DNA from: a virus
Length of the DNA stretch: 31,767 nt
Strand: one strand, 5' to 3'
IMG/VR virus record: IMGVR_UViG_3300033155_000623
Location: 1 to 31,767 of that record
Shown here: positions 22,401 to 30,800 of the stretch, piece after piece
Layout of the letters: every line of letters begins with the position of its first letter
Position numbering within the stretch: the stretch's first letter is position 1
Made by a program: the position numbers and the translations under genes
Notes under the pieces: model-generated
Told to the model about the DNA's origin: nothing
Databases searched by the model: none
What the model saw: the letters and a program-made list of their open reading frames with translations, nothing else

Positions 22401-22913
22401 CCATTGAGTAATACTGCTGTTTGGGTTTGTATTAGTGTAGGGCAACCATGTGGCTTGTTGACCGTAATCTGTTTTACCAGTTACAGAATACCCTGCATTT
22501 GCTGGTCCGGCAAGTGCACCTGTAACTCCTTGTGCTTCTGCAAACTCAAGTGCTTTACAATTTGCTGTTGTGTTTGGTGTTGCTCCTGCCCATGATTCAC
22601 TAGGATCTTCTGCAACATAAGTAGGAGGTTTAGCATTACCTAACGAATAACCTTCATTACCATTACCTGAAATTGAAATAATATTATTATAGGTCGATCC
22701 AGTTACATAACCTCTTAAATAAGCATCATTAATAGACCATACAAGCATTCTAAGAACGGTATTTCTTACAAGTGCACCAAACGTATAAGAACTATTTGAT
22801 GTGCTTATTCCCATATAATATTCGGCATTTTTATTAATTTCGAGGCATCTATTTTGTAAGATACCTCCTAGCACGTTCATGCCTAATGGACTTTGTTTAC
22901 CAGTATCAGCCAT
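19494..22913 (-). CDS. Large virion structural protein (cyanophage-type)
   Basis: The 1139-residue protein begins MADTGKQSPLGMNVLGGILQ and contains SNSSYTFGALVRNTVLRMLV soon after, a start I associate with large structural proteins of T4-like cyanophages coded beside the PAAR protein. The middle is asparagine-, glycine- and proline-rich. From about residue 1000 it is a Gly/Pro/Asp low-complexity tract, then a short end with HCNCDCWDLIS. No enzyme motif is visible. The place next to PAAR suggests a baseplate or tail-tip protein. A TAGGAT ribosome site precedes ATG 22913. Confidence 0.75.
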   Translation of the reverse strand: MADTGKQSPLGMNVLGGILQNRCLEINKNAEYYMGISTSNSSYTFGALVRNTVLRMLVWSINDAYLRGYVTGSTYNNIISISGNGNEGYSLGNAKPPTYVAEDPSESWAGATPNTTANCKALEFAEAQGVTGALAGPANAGYSVTGKTDYGQQATWLPYTNTNPNSSITQWGWIRCHALQAHNEFNWHAQNGKEGQAVPRYEDFCGSFNEAASYCQYTNDTVNTAANSEEFLAGSFSNMNDLITGDVTGVSLYTNGLAYDLKQIQKIFDFRRLDRFGFPSTLLQQLHEAGGITQDLNLALGAAGLSANEIKKLSTQNKSGTSAQERKIYTAFLTITGDNLKVVASSLTDNNYFLNFRIGFSNVNSGFYDFLKVRTLADLLDPWYLFLDARKTLTVPLYNDTLNLPTGSKTYYLIYNEDGSTNNAIGTATVRDRVGTLFTKGQPDPSDGTARQTFSSLLTLPKGYDSYLGSQNEILPAQVALAAGALRYSFLQISNIEQITPGELGDCLEFLEILSTDTPGANGTVATADTLQKPVNELLVDTVVEQMGLGSGWKGSYRMDDFFGCMSGNPYPWDQIYDYLAGDEEIENVTSPRSDLARIYQQLFLAVSWEPAAITLELEYTCTMGSGTAGTRDAVQNQPNGDYQPDPALPDYNPYLYVLVDPDTGEPYDPKQYTDNQWQPSLWAAGYRIKPSQGEYTPLTNDGGGYGRGGAPDPAVTINYTTFNSDGSKINIGAIGRNDAQTGSNGAGTFGRVQGAEVYDGFATYFATGIPGANWEGSGIPKPTDPPVGFEDPGGIYPNYQDSNPGYGAPVANVDVIGEPEYPPIGTYSWQPPTGGTNSPFGSSYNYNSVTQYYINAANSEISSIANSSYRDSLNALELQWRILGKQMKVEQRSRYNALGRVEIPRDPFVYSNQDLVTFVDSMPDYSDWNQPRGIGARVTLELIIDRNCDVGQNIMAQLRQERNDRTLANCGIPVNNNIPDIIPNNIHRTLVNNGTVEGAREGIEVDDVQFTNPSWPRPYGPDGPPPTGAGGKYVDPVFEPIDGEGPGNYDPIINKDPNPQVGPTVPSGPPDLVGDPPPGNEGDPGDGPDFTPGSGGGGDNDGGGGPTTAPPPFVPPQSADEAIEQVIHCNCDCWDLIS

Positions 22914-22921
22914 ATATTATC

Positions 22922-23200
22922 CTAAGGAACAAAGACTGTCTCTGCGCCTTCTACAATTTTATGTTTGCAATCATTACCAGATCCTACTCGGAGTACTGGT
23001 TTACCTTCACAAAAAACTGTAGGGCTACCTTCAGTTGTCTTTGCATTTTTATGAGGCTTTTCATTTGGTTTAGGGTTGTGGGGAGTGATTTCACTTACAT
23101 GTAAGCCGACAGGTTTCCCCTCACAAAACACAGTCTCGGAACCTTTTAAGATTTTACCGCCTGTAGTATTTTTATCTCCCTTTCGGCTCAGTTTGGCCAT
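22922..23200 (-). CDS. PAAR-domain spike-tip protein
   Basis: The 92-residue protein is made of glycine-rich short repeats with spaced C/H residues: two TVFCEGKPV units (in GSETVFCEGKPVGLHV and GSPTVFCEGKPVLRVG) and HKIVEGAETVF at the end, typical of the PAAR fold that sharpens the tip of contractile tail spikes and holds a metal ion. It lies 8 bp before the large structural gene and just after the Sm-like gene, in the late virion block. Confidence 0.85.
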   Translation of the reverse strand: MAKLSRKGDKNTTGGKILKGSETVFCEGKPVGLHVSEITPHNPKPNEKPHKNAKTTEGSPTVFCEGKPVLRVGSGNDCKHKIVEGAETVFVP

Positions 23201-23206
23201 GTAACA

Positions 23207-23518
23207 TTATCCTACTAATATTTTTTTCTCCGGTACAGTTACTCCGGTGGTCGCCTCTCTGTATTTGTCTTTAACTTCGTCTGCTGTTTCAGCAACAAGA
23301 GAAACACTAGTAGTATTTAGTCTTACGTTTTTCTTGGCATTTGCAGTAAACACACTAGGAACAAGTCCCATACCTTGTGGGCTAGGGGCAATTGATACTG
23401 GATCTTCTAAAACAAGTGTATCATCTTCTACTTCTACAACTTTTGATACAATCTCTTCACCACTGTTTATCTTTAGAGTATATACTCCACCTACTTTGAC
23501 ATCACTTAATATTGACAT
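23207..23518 (-). CDS. Small Sm-like phage protein (103 aa)
   Basis: GGVYTLKINSGEEIVSKVVE followed by DDTLVLEDPVSI looks like a small beta-barrel of the LSm type (Sm1-like strands), followed by GMGLVPSVFTANAKK and a polar tail. I recall proteins of this kind near PAAR in T4-like cyanophages, where they have no known function. GGAG precedes ATG 23518. RNA binding or a structural role are both possible. Confidence 0.6.
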   Translation of the reverse strand: MSILSDVKVGGVYTLKINSGEEIVSKVVEVEDDTLVLEDPVSIAPSPQGMGLVPSVFTANAKKNVRLNTTSVSLVAETADEVKDKYREATTGVTVPEKKILVG

Positions 23519-23529
23519 TATTTCTCCTA

Positions 23530-23772
23530 TTATAAACTGTTAGTATTAAAAGTAATCATTTCTTCTTTTAGTTCCATAAATCCACCCACGTACTTGTCTC
23601 CTAAAAAGATTTGCGGCGCAGTTCGTGCATTAGGTACTACGGCTAGTAAGTCTTCTAGTGTATATCCATGTCCAATTTTCTTTTCTTCATACTCAATGCC
23701 TTTTTCTTCAAGCAATTTCTTTGCTTGATCGCAATAAGTGCAGTTGTCTTTGCTCCATACAATGGCTTTCAT
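23530..23772 (-). CDS. grx: Glutaredoxin
   Basis: The 80-residue protein has the active site CTYC (C11, C14), a TAP cis-proline segment in ARTAPQIFLGDKYVGG, and the GG element that contacts glutathione. This matches the NrdC/GrxA type that reduces class Ia ribonucleotide reductase. AGGAGA precedes the ATG. It follows nrdB after 73 bp that contain a late-type element, so it can be made with the virion genes as well as with nrdAB. Confidence 0.92.
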   Translation of the reverse strand: MKAIVWSKDNCTYCDQAKKLLEEKGIEYEEKKIGHGYTLEDLLAVVPNARTAPQIFLGDKYVGGFMELKEEMITFNTNSL

Positions 23773-23804
23773 TCTTTCTCCTAGTTAGTTAAATGTTATA
23801 TCTT

Positions 23805-23812
23805 TATTTAAT
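23805..23812 (-). promoter_or_regulatory. Late-type promoter element upstream of glutaredoxin
   Basis: ATTAAATA on the - strand, 32 nt before ATG 23772, with AGGAGA in the leader. It could drive grx, the Sm-like gene, PAAR and the structural gene late. Confidence 0.4.
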
Positions 23813-23845
23813 GTGATATTACGATCAAATAATATTTTCTGGCTC

Positions 23846-24946
23846 TTACAACTCGGGTAAGGCTTCGTAATCAAGTGATTCTGACATAACTCCGATTACG
23901 TAGTTAGTTGATTCATTTTCTTGTAATGCTGTTTGCTTTTTGCTAGTATCACTGTGCTTGTTAAACCACGGAATAGGACTTGCTTTTGGTGCAGGTTCGT
24001 TATATTTTATACCGATTACTTTAAGTGATTCTAGTGCTGTGTAGTCTACAAATTCTTTAAGAATGTTTGCGTTCAGACCGATCACAGGACCTTTCTGAAA
24101 CAAGTAATCAGCCCATTCTTTTTCTTCTCTAATTACATCCATATACATAGCATACACTTCTTGTTCACATTCTTTTTGTGCTTTTAAGAATCGTTTGTCT
24201 TCTTTTACTACTTGATTGATGATCCAGCCTGTCCACCCTTTATGTAGCAATTCATCTTGTAAAATTAATGAAATGATATTACCATTACCAATAAAGATTT
24301 TGTTTTCTACCATTGCCAGTGATGTAGCAAATGATACCATAAATCTTAATGCTTCTAAAGCATAACTTGCATGTAATGCCATCCAAATTGCTTTAATATG
24401 CTCATGTTCATCAATCTTGTGACCCATTTCTTTTTTGCAATTAATCTGATGTAGTGCTTCATAGTATTCGCCCACACTAGATGCCATGTCTGCGATTTCT
24501 TTAGTATCATGGATAGTATCAAAGATGTCCTTAGGTACATTATAGATGTTTCTAATGATGTGACTGTAAGAACGTGAATGAATGTTAGTCTCAAAGAAAG
24601 ACCAATTGTAACATAATGCTTCTACTTCAGGTAGACTTACTACAGGAGTAAAAACTTGTGCAGGGCCTCTACCTTGTAAACTATCTAATGCAGTCTGCCT
24701 TAATAGATTAGCAGTAAAAATATGTTTAACCGCATCACTAGCATCTTTAAAATCAGATGCGTCCTTTGTTAAACTAATTTCTTCTGGTATCCAAAAGAAA
24801 CCTCTAGCAGTTTCTTCAAAGTTTGCTATCTTATCATATTTTACTTCTTCAAATCTTTGGATAGTTACAGGACCTGATGGATCCAAAAACATAGTGCTAT
24901 CTAAATAATTTGTTTGTTTTGCCAAATCATATTGTTCTTTACTCAT
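23846..24946 (-). CDS. nrdB: Ribonucleotide reductase class Ia, beta subunit
   Basis: The 366-residue protein has the diiron and radical residues: LDSLQGRGP with the first Asp, FFETNIHSRSYSHI with Glu, His and the radical Tyr, EALRFMVSF with Glu, and LQDELLHKGW with Glu and His. The C-terminal tail (SLDYEALPEL) is the part that docks to NrdA. Compared from memory with E. coli (FSETIHSRSY), one residue is inserted between the Glu and the His. AAGGG precedes ATG 24946. It lies 9 bp downstream of nrdA. Confidence 0.95.
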   Translation of the reverse strand: MSKEQYDLAKQTNYLDSTMFLDPSGPVTIQRFEEVKYDKIANFEETARGFFWIPEEISLTKDASDFKDASDAVKHIFTANLLRQTALDSLQGRGPAQVFTPVVSLPEVEALCYNWSFFETNIHSRSYSHIIRNIYNVPKDIFDTIHDTKEIADMASSVGEYYEALHQINCKKEMGHKIDEHEHIKAIWMALHASYALEALRFMVSFATSLAMVENKIFIGNGNIISLILQDELLHKGWTGWIINQVVKEDKRFLKAQKECEQEVYAMYMDVIREEKEWADYLFQKGPVIGLNANILKEFVDYTALESLKVIGIKYNEPAPKASPIPWFNKHSDTSKKQTALQENESTNYVIGVMSESLDYEALPEL

Positions 24947-24955
24947 AATTAACCC

Positions 24956-27289
24956 TTATAATTTACATGCTTCACAGTCATCATCATCAAATGCTGGCTC
25001 GTCAATGTATTGTTTTGCTATTTCTACTATTTGTTCATCTTGTCTTTTGACTCCTGCTTTATTTATTAAAGAATAATAAAAAGTCTTAAGTCCCCATTGA
25101 TGTGCCTGCATTAAGTTCTTTGCGATCAGTGTTGTAGGCACTTTCTGATCTTTAAAATGTGCTGGATTGTAAAATGTATTTGTTGATATGCTTTGATCTA
25201 CATAAGCCGCTAATACTGCCGCAGTCTTTAAATATGCATCACAATCTTGTTGCTCCCACATCAATTGATAAGAATTTCTTACACGTTTGATATGATAGTC
25301 TGGTACTACTTGTGTGAGTGATCCTGCTTTACTTTCTTTAACAGAGATTAAACTCATTGGCATTTCAATACCGTTTGTAGAATTGATAACTACACTAGAT
25401 GATTCTACTGGAGCAATTGCCATCAAAGTTGCATTTCTGACACCATGTTCTTTCATTTCTTTTCGTAATGCTTCCCAATCACACTCTGGCTTAAAGTTTG
25501 CTAGTTTATTAACACCTTTTGCTCTACGTTCCCAAGGGAACTTACCTTTACCATACCATGTCTTATCACTATCTAAACATTTACCTCTTTCTTTTGCTAG
25601 TTCTACTGTTGCTTCAGTTAAGAAAAATGCTTGATGTTCCATCCAAGTTTTAACATCTTGTAGTGCATCTTTGTCACCATATATGTAGTCACGTTTTGCA
25701 TGCCAATATGCTAAATTAGTAACACCAATACCCAAAGGTTGTATTTCATCGTTACTTAATTGACTCTGAATCGATAAGAAATCTTGGTAATCTAAGATAT
25801 TACACAAACTACGTTGTAGTACACGACATGCTCTACGCATGTCCTCAGGGTTTCTGAATGCTCCCCAGTTGATCGATCCCAATGTACACAATGCAATACG
25901 TCCCTCATCGTCATCTAAACGTTTAAAAGGCTTTGTAGGTAATAATATCTCACAACATAGATTGCTTTGATAAATTGGATGTTCAGTAGTATCAAACGGA
26001 CCTTGGTTAGATACGTTGTCTACATACACTAAGTAAATTCTTCCTGTATCTGTTCTTTCTTTTAATACACCAGATTTAAATACTTCTTCTGCTGACATTA
26101 CTTTCTTACTGAGGCTACGGGACCTTTCATATTTGAGATACAGTTCCTCAAATTTAGCAGTATCTGAATAGAATGCTTCATACAAATCAGGCACTTCGTT
26201 TGGATCAAAGAATGTAATGTTTTCTTTGTTTTTAAAACGTTTCCAAAAGAATGCATTAAGACATACGCCATAATCCATATGTCTTACTCTTGTTTCTTCA
26301 GTACCTTGATTGTTCTTTAGTACGATTAAATCATCAAATTGATGATGCCAAATAGGATAAAAGACTGTAGCACTAGCATTACGAATGCCACCTTGTGAGC
26401 ATGAACGTAAGTCTCCGAACCACTTCTTTAAGAAGGGTATCATTCCCGTATGCATGATCTCTCCGCCTCTTATAGGCGCTCCTAGGGGTCTTAAACGACC
26501 TATTTCAAGACCTATGCCAGCACGTTTACTAGCATACTTAGCCATCATTTCACCTGATGCAAAGATACTATCTAAGTCATCATCACTTTTAATTAATACA
26601 CAAGAACTGAACTGTTTAGTAGGTGTTCCTAATCCAGCAAGTACAGGAGTTGCTAGTGTAAATAACCCATCACTAGCACAGTTATAATATTCTTTAATAT
26701 ATTTCATTCTTGCTGATAAAGGTTCTTCTTTATGAAATACTGTTGCGGCCGCAATCATATATCTAACTTGCGGAGTTTCATATATCTGTCCTGTTGATCT
26801 GTTTCTGACTAGATATTTACCTATCATTTGTTCGATGGCGGCATAAGATAGGTTTTCATCTTTCTCGTGGTTGATGATCTTTTCCATTTTGTTCCAATCA
26901 TCTTCAGAATACCACTCAAGCAAGTCTGTAGTATATAAACCTGATTCTATATTCTTCTTAACAATTTCATATAGATGAGGTGGTTGATAGTCTCCGTATA
27001 CATCTTTACGCAACATAGATAAACGTTGTTTGCCGGCTACAAATTGATAATTAGTATGGCCTGTTTCTGGTGCTTGTTCTTCATCGATTAAATCAACGAT
27101 AGCACGTAAAGTAAGCCCATCAATTTCTCTTGTAGTAATACCGTCAAAGAAGTGTGGTTGTGATGTGATCTCAATCATTGATTGTGATACATCTGATACA
27201 CCTTCACATACTTTTGCTACTTGGGCTTGCCACTTTTCTAACTCTAATTCTACTACCTTTCCTGATCTTTTAGTGACTTTAATGTTCAT
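24956..27289 (-). CDS. nrdA: Ribonucleotide reductase class Ia, alpha subunit
   Basis: The 777-residue protein begins with an ATP-cone (MNIKVTKRSGKVVELELEKW, about 1-90). It has SSCVLIKSDDDLDSI and NLCCEI with active-site cysteines, the ALCTLGSINWGAF segment and the redox tail CEACKL (C772, C775) that is reduced by glutaredoxin. It reduces ribonucleoside diphosphates to deoxyribonucleotides for phage DNA synthesis. Length is close to E. coli NrdA (761). No intron or split is seen. It begins 7 bp after the conserved 27297-27734 gene, so the two are likely co-transcribed. Confidence 0.97.
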   Translation of the reverse strand: MNIKVTKRSGKVVELELEKWQAQVAKVCEGVSDVSQSMIEITSQPHFFDGITTREIDGLTLRAIVDLIDEEQAPETGHTNYQFVAGKQRLSMLRKDVYGDYQPPHLYEIVKKNIESGLYTTDLLEWYSEDDWNKMEKIINHEKDENLSYAAIEQMIGKYLVRNRSTGQIYETPQVRYMIAAATVFHKEEPLSARMKYIKEYYNCASDGLFTLATPVLAGLGTPTKQFSSCVLIKSDDDLDSIFASGEMMAKYASKRAGIGLEIGRLRPLGAPIRGGEIMHTGMIPFLKKWFGDLRSCSQGGIRNASATVFYPIWHHQFDDLIVLKNNQGTEETRVRHMDYGVCLNAFFWKRFKNKENITFFDPNEVPDLYEAFYSDTAKFEELYLKYERSRSLSKKVMSAEEVFKSGVLKERTDTGRIYLVYVDNVSNQGPFDTTEHPIYQSNLCCEILLPTKPFKRLDDDEGRIALCTLGSINWGAFRNPEDMRRACRVLQRSLCNILDYQDFLSIQSQLSNDEIQPLGIGVTNLAYWHAKRDYIYGDKDALQDVKTWMEHQAFFLTEATVELAKERGKCLDSDKTWYGKGKFPWERRAKGVNKLANFKPECDWEALRKEMKEHGVRNATLMAIAPVESSSVVINSTNGIEMPMSLISVKESKAGSLTQVVPDYHIKRVRNSYQLMWEQQDCDAYLKTAAVLAAYVDQSISTNTFYNPAHFKDQKVPTTLIAKNLMQAHQWGLKTFYYSLINKAGVKRQDEQIVEIAKQYIDEPAFDDDDCEACKL

Positions 27290-27296
27290 TCTTTAC

Positions 27297-27734
27297 CTAA
27301 TTTATTTTGTTATATAACACCTGCATGTCAATGTTTTTGACATTTCTGAAATCTGACAGCACAGTATTTACTACCGAATCTGGCCAGTAATTCAACACAT
27401 ATTTTGCGTTGTCTACCAGGACTAATACTACTTCTGTATCAGTATAATCTATTGCTGAACACAAGTCAACATCTTTTATACCCAATATTGCCAAAGTATA
27501 AATGTTGCCTAATGCACGTGCCCAAAAACAATAGTGATTGTCATGTAAAAGTTGCCATGGATTAGGCCAATCTTTTATATCATGTGGATGTAGATAGTAG
27601 TTATTTAGTGGACATTGTTGCCAAAACTTATCTACTTCAATACAAATTTCTTCTAATTCTGAATCTTTTAATGATCTTCTTAATTCATACCATTCTGCCA
27701 ATCTGGTATCAAAATTCATAGTAAAAGTATTCAT
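27297..27734 (-). CDS. Conserved phage protein upstream of nrdA
   Basis: The 145-residue protein contains FDTRLAEWYELRRSLK, VDKFWQQCPLNNYYLHPHDI and WPNPWQLLHDNHYCFWARAL, aromatic-rich motifs I recognise from uncharacterised proteins of T4-like cyanophages. ATG 27734 is taken as start; ATG 27719 (MNFDTRL) is an alternative. No catalytic set is evident. A GATAAGTA element lies 5 nt before the first ATG and no ribosome site is seen. Its place suggests a link with DNA or nucleotide metabolism. Confidence 0.6.
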   Translation of the reverse strand: MNTFTMNFDTRLAEWYELRRSLKDSELEEICIEVDKFWQQCPLNNYYLHPHDIKDWPNPWQLLHDNHYCFWARALGNIYTLAILGIKDVDLCSAIDYTDTEVVLVLVDNAKYVLNYWPDSVVNTVLSDFRNVKNIDMQVLYNKIN

Positions 27735-27739
27735 ACATA

Positions 27740-27747
27740 TACTTATC
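27740..27747 (-). promoter_or_regulatory. Weak late-type element, 5 nt before ATG
   Basis: GATAAGTA on the - strand followed by 5 nt and ATG 27734. It deviates from NATAAATA at one internal base; the spacing matches the other leaderless candidates. Confidence 0.3.
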
Positions 27748-27783
27748 TGTGGCCGAATTAGTGAACAAATTCCATATATGGAA

Positions 27784-27845
27784 AGAGAGTCTTTCGACTC
27801 TCTCTACATGTTAAGTGTGACTTAACGATTCTAAGGTAGTTAGAA
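27784..27845 (-). terminator. Triple-hairpin 3' region ending in a terminator
   Basis: Downstream of the fibre stop lie three perfect inverted repeats: TTCTAA/TTAGAA (27829-27845), a 7-bp GTTAAGT/ACTTAAC (27810-27826) and an 8-bp AGAGAGTC-GAAA-GACTCTCT with a GNRA-type loop (27784-27803). A short TTTCC follows. The last is the likely terminator; the short T-run makes it weaker than the other terminators here. Confidence 0.6.
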
Positions 27846-30800
27846 TTAGTTTTTACCTACTAGAACTTCGACTACACCTTCTGGTGTATCACCGTTGTAG
27901 GCTGAAATTGCTTTACCGATAATTGTACCTGGCTTAACATTATCTTCATCAACTGGGCGACATCCATATCCTGCTTCTTCAGAGGTTACGATTAGATCAC
28001 CTTTGTTGATAGGTCCTATAACTTTACATGGTACACGTCCAATCAATGCTAGTTCTACAACAAACTCGCCTTCGCCCGCAGAACATTCTGCGTTATAGAC
28101 TTGAGCAGGATTAGTTGTAACAATACCTGCTACTGCTGAACATCCATGTGCTCCTGTTGTTGATAATTCTGCATCTCCGCCGAATACTAATACTGTTCCT
28201 GGCTCATAATCTCTATCTGCTGTGTATTTCTCCGCCAAGTCAGCATATGTTGCGTTAAGAGTTGAACCTGATGTCAGTGTATAGTCACCAGTAATTGTAC
28301 CTGCTGTTGCCGCTGATCCTGTAGTGATCGTAGTAGACTGCATTGTACCAGCATTCATAGTTCCTGAAACAGTTAGTCCTGTTAAAGTACCTGTACTTGT
28401 AATGTTGGGCTGTGCCGCAGTTGTTACAGTACCTGCTGTAGTTGCTGATCCTGCACTTCCTGCTGAACCTGAAACGTTAATTCCCCATGTACCTGATGCT
28501 CCTGTACCGTCTACACCTGGTGCACCTACTGAGTTATAAGAAATAGTTCTTGCAGTTCCACCATCGTATGATGTTCCTGAGGCTGCACCTGATCCACCGT
28601 TGTTGAATGTTACTGATTCATCTACACTACCTGCTGTAGTTGCTGAACTTGCTGAACCAGTGACTGATCCTGCGATAGGATTAGTAACAGTTAGTCCTGA
28701 TAGAGTACCAACAGAAGTAATGTTTGGTTGTGCGGCACTTGAAACAGTTGCGGCATAACCTGTTGTGTTTTGGTTAAGAGTTGAAACATACGCCGCTCCA
28801 ATTGCTGTACCTTCCCATACACCTGTATCGATTGTACCGACTGATGTTAGAGATGAGTCTACAACACTTGAATTAAGAACTGTACCAGTTAGTACTCCTG
28901 CTCCTGCAGTAATTTCAACGTTAGCCGCCGCTGTCAATTGACCTCTTGCGTTAACTGTGAATGTTGCATTATGAGTACCGTTACCATATGATGCGGCTGA
29001 TACTGCTGTGTTAGTTATTGAGAACTCTGAACCACTTAGTGTAAGACCAGTTCCTGCTGTATATGTACCAGCACCTGAGAACTGTACGAATGTAATAGGA
29101 TCAGTACCAACTGTTGATACTGGATCTGTGTTAACAAAACCAGAGTCATTTAAGACTGTACCTGTTGATACGAATGTAAAGTCTCCACCTGCTATCTCAG
29201 TTGGTGTATCAAAGTCATCTGCTCTTGTTAGAACTGTAGATGATGTTTTAACATAGATACCGTTGTGTGCTGTATTGGATTCGTCTTTAACAAGAATTCT
29301 TTCTCCATTAGAGAATGATTCGCCGTCAATTGTATCAAAGTTACCAGAAGATGTTGTTAATGTTGCTCCAACACCTGCTGTTCCGTTATTATAAGTGATC
29401 GTTCCACCAGTGATAGATGTTAATGTTCCTGTAGTACCGACATCACAAGGAGCATGTACTGCTAAGCCTTGTGCAACATCATCAACATACTGCTTAGTAG
29501 CGGCATCTGTTGATGCAGTTGGTGTTGCTAGTTCTGTAATTCGTGCTGAGTTTACATCAACTGACCCAGAGCCTGTTGTTACTAATGAGATAGGCTGATT
29601 AGTTCCAATTGCTGTAATTGTGATTCCGCCTGTTTTACCGATGATGTCATCAGTTACAACGTTTGCTGTTGTATCAACGTTACCTGTAGTTGTTACAGCA
29701 CTTAAAGTACCTACTGAAGTAATATTTGGTTGTGCGGCTGTTGTTACAGTACCTGCTGTAGTAGCAGTTGCTACTGTACCACTTACATTAGCGGCTACGA
29801 CATTTGATAAACCACCTGCATCACCTGTAAACACTCCTGTGTTTGCTGTGATTGCTGAAGCAGTAATTGTACCGTTAACACCTAATGCACTTAATGTACC
29901 TACTGACGTAATGTTTGCTTGTGCGGCTCCTGATACTGTTCCTGCTACTGAAGCAAGTGCTACTGTACCAGAGACATTGCCTCCTGCTACTGAATTTGCT
30001 ACTTCTGCGAATGGAACTTCACCAGAAACGTTAGCGCCTGCAACTGCGTTAGCAGATGTAGCACTTGTTGCTAATGCAACTGCACCTGATACATTTCCAC
30101 CTGCAACTGCGTTTGCTGTTGCGGCAAATGCTACTTCACCTGTTACGTTTCCACCAGCAATTGATGATAAGTTAGCGCCATCACCTGATACGTATGTAAA
30201 GACACCACCTGTTCCGTTAGTATTACCTGATGTGATGTTTCCAGTTACTGCTAATGCACCTAATGTGCCTACAGAAGTGATGTTAGTTTGTGATGCAGTA
30301 CCTAATGTACCGTTTAATGTTGTTGCTGTTACAGTCGGTGCTGATAAAATGTTAGTATCTTTGTCGAATGTAAATGTTGAATCTGCTCCGAAGTCATTGT
30401 CATCATTAAAAATAACTTGTGTATTTGAACCTGCTGGCTGTTGAAAGTCAACTGGTGCTCCGTTTGCATAATAATAGTTGTCTGTTTTAATACCTGCTGT
30501 TGCAGTAATATTACCTGTTACGTTTAAGTAACCTGTTAAGAAGATATTTGCTTTACCTGTTGAACTGAATTTTAGGGCGCCTGCGTTATTGTCTACCAAT
30601 CCCCATTCTGCTGAACTTTCGATAGTACCAATTCCACCTGCCGCTAGATATAAAGCATAGTTGTTAACACTTGATCCTTGGGCTTTACCATATAGACCAA
30701 CGTTCATACCGCCTGAGTGAGTTGCGCCTGCAATACCTCTTACACCAACTGATGCTCCTGTATCTCCTGAAGCATCTACAAGACCTTCACCAAATACACC

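Noticed and set aside
29620-30444. A 274-aa + strand open frame opposite the tail fibre
   Set aside because: It is an antisense shadow created by the repetitive Ala/Thr/Val codons of the fibre; the product is a low-complexity repeat with no independent signals.
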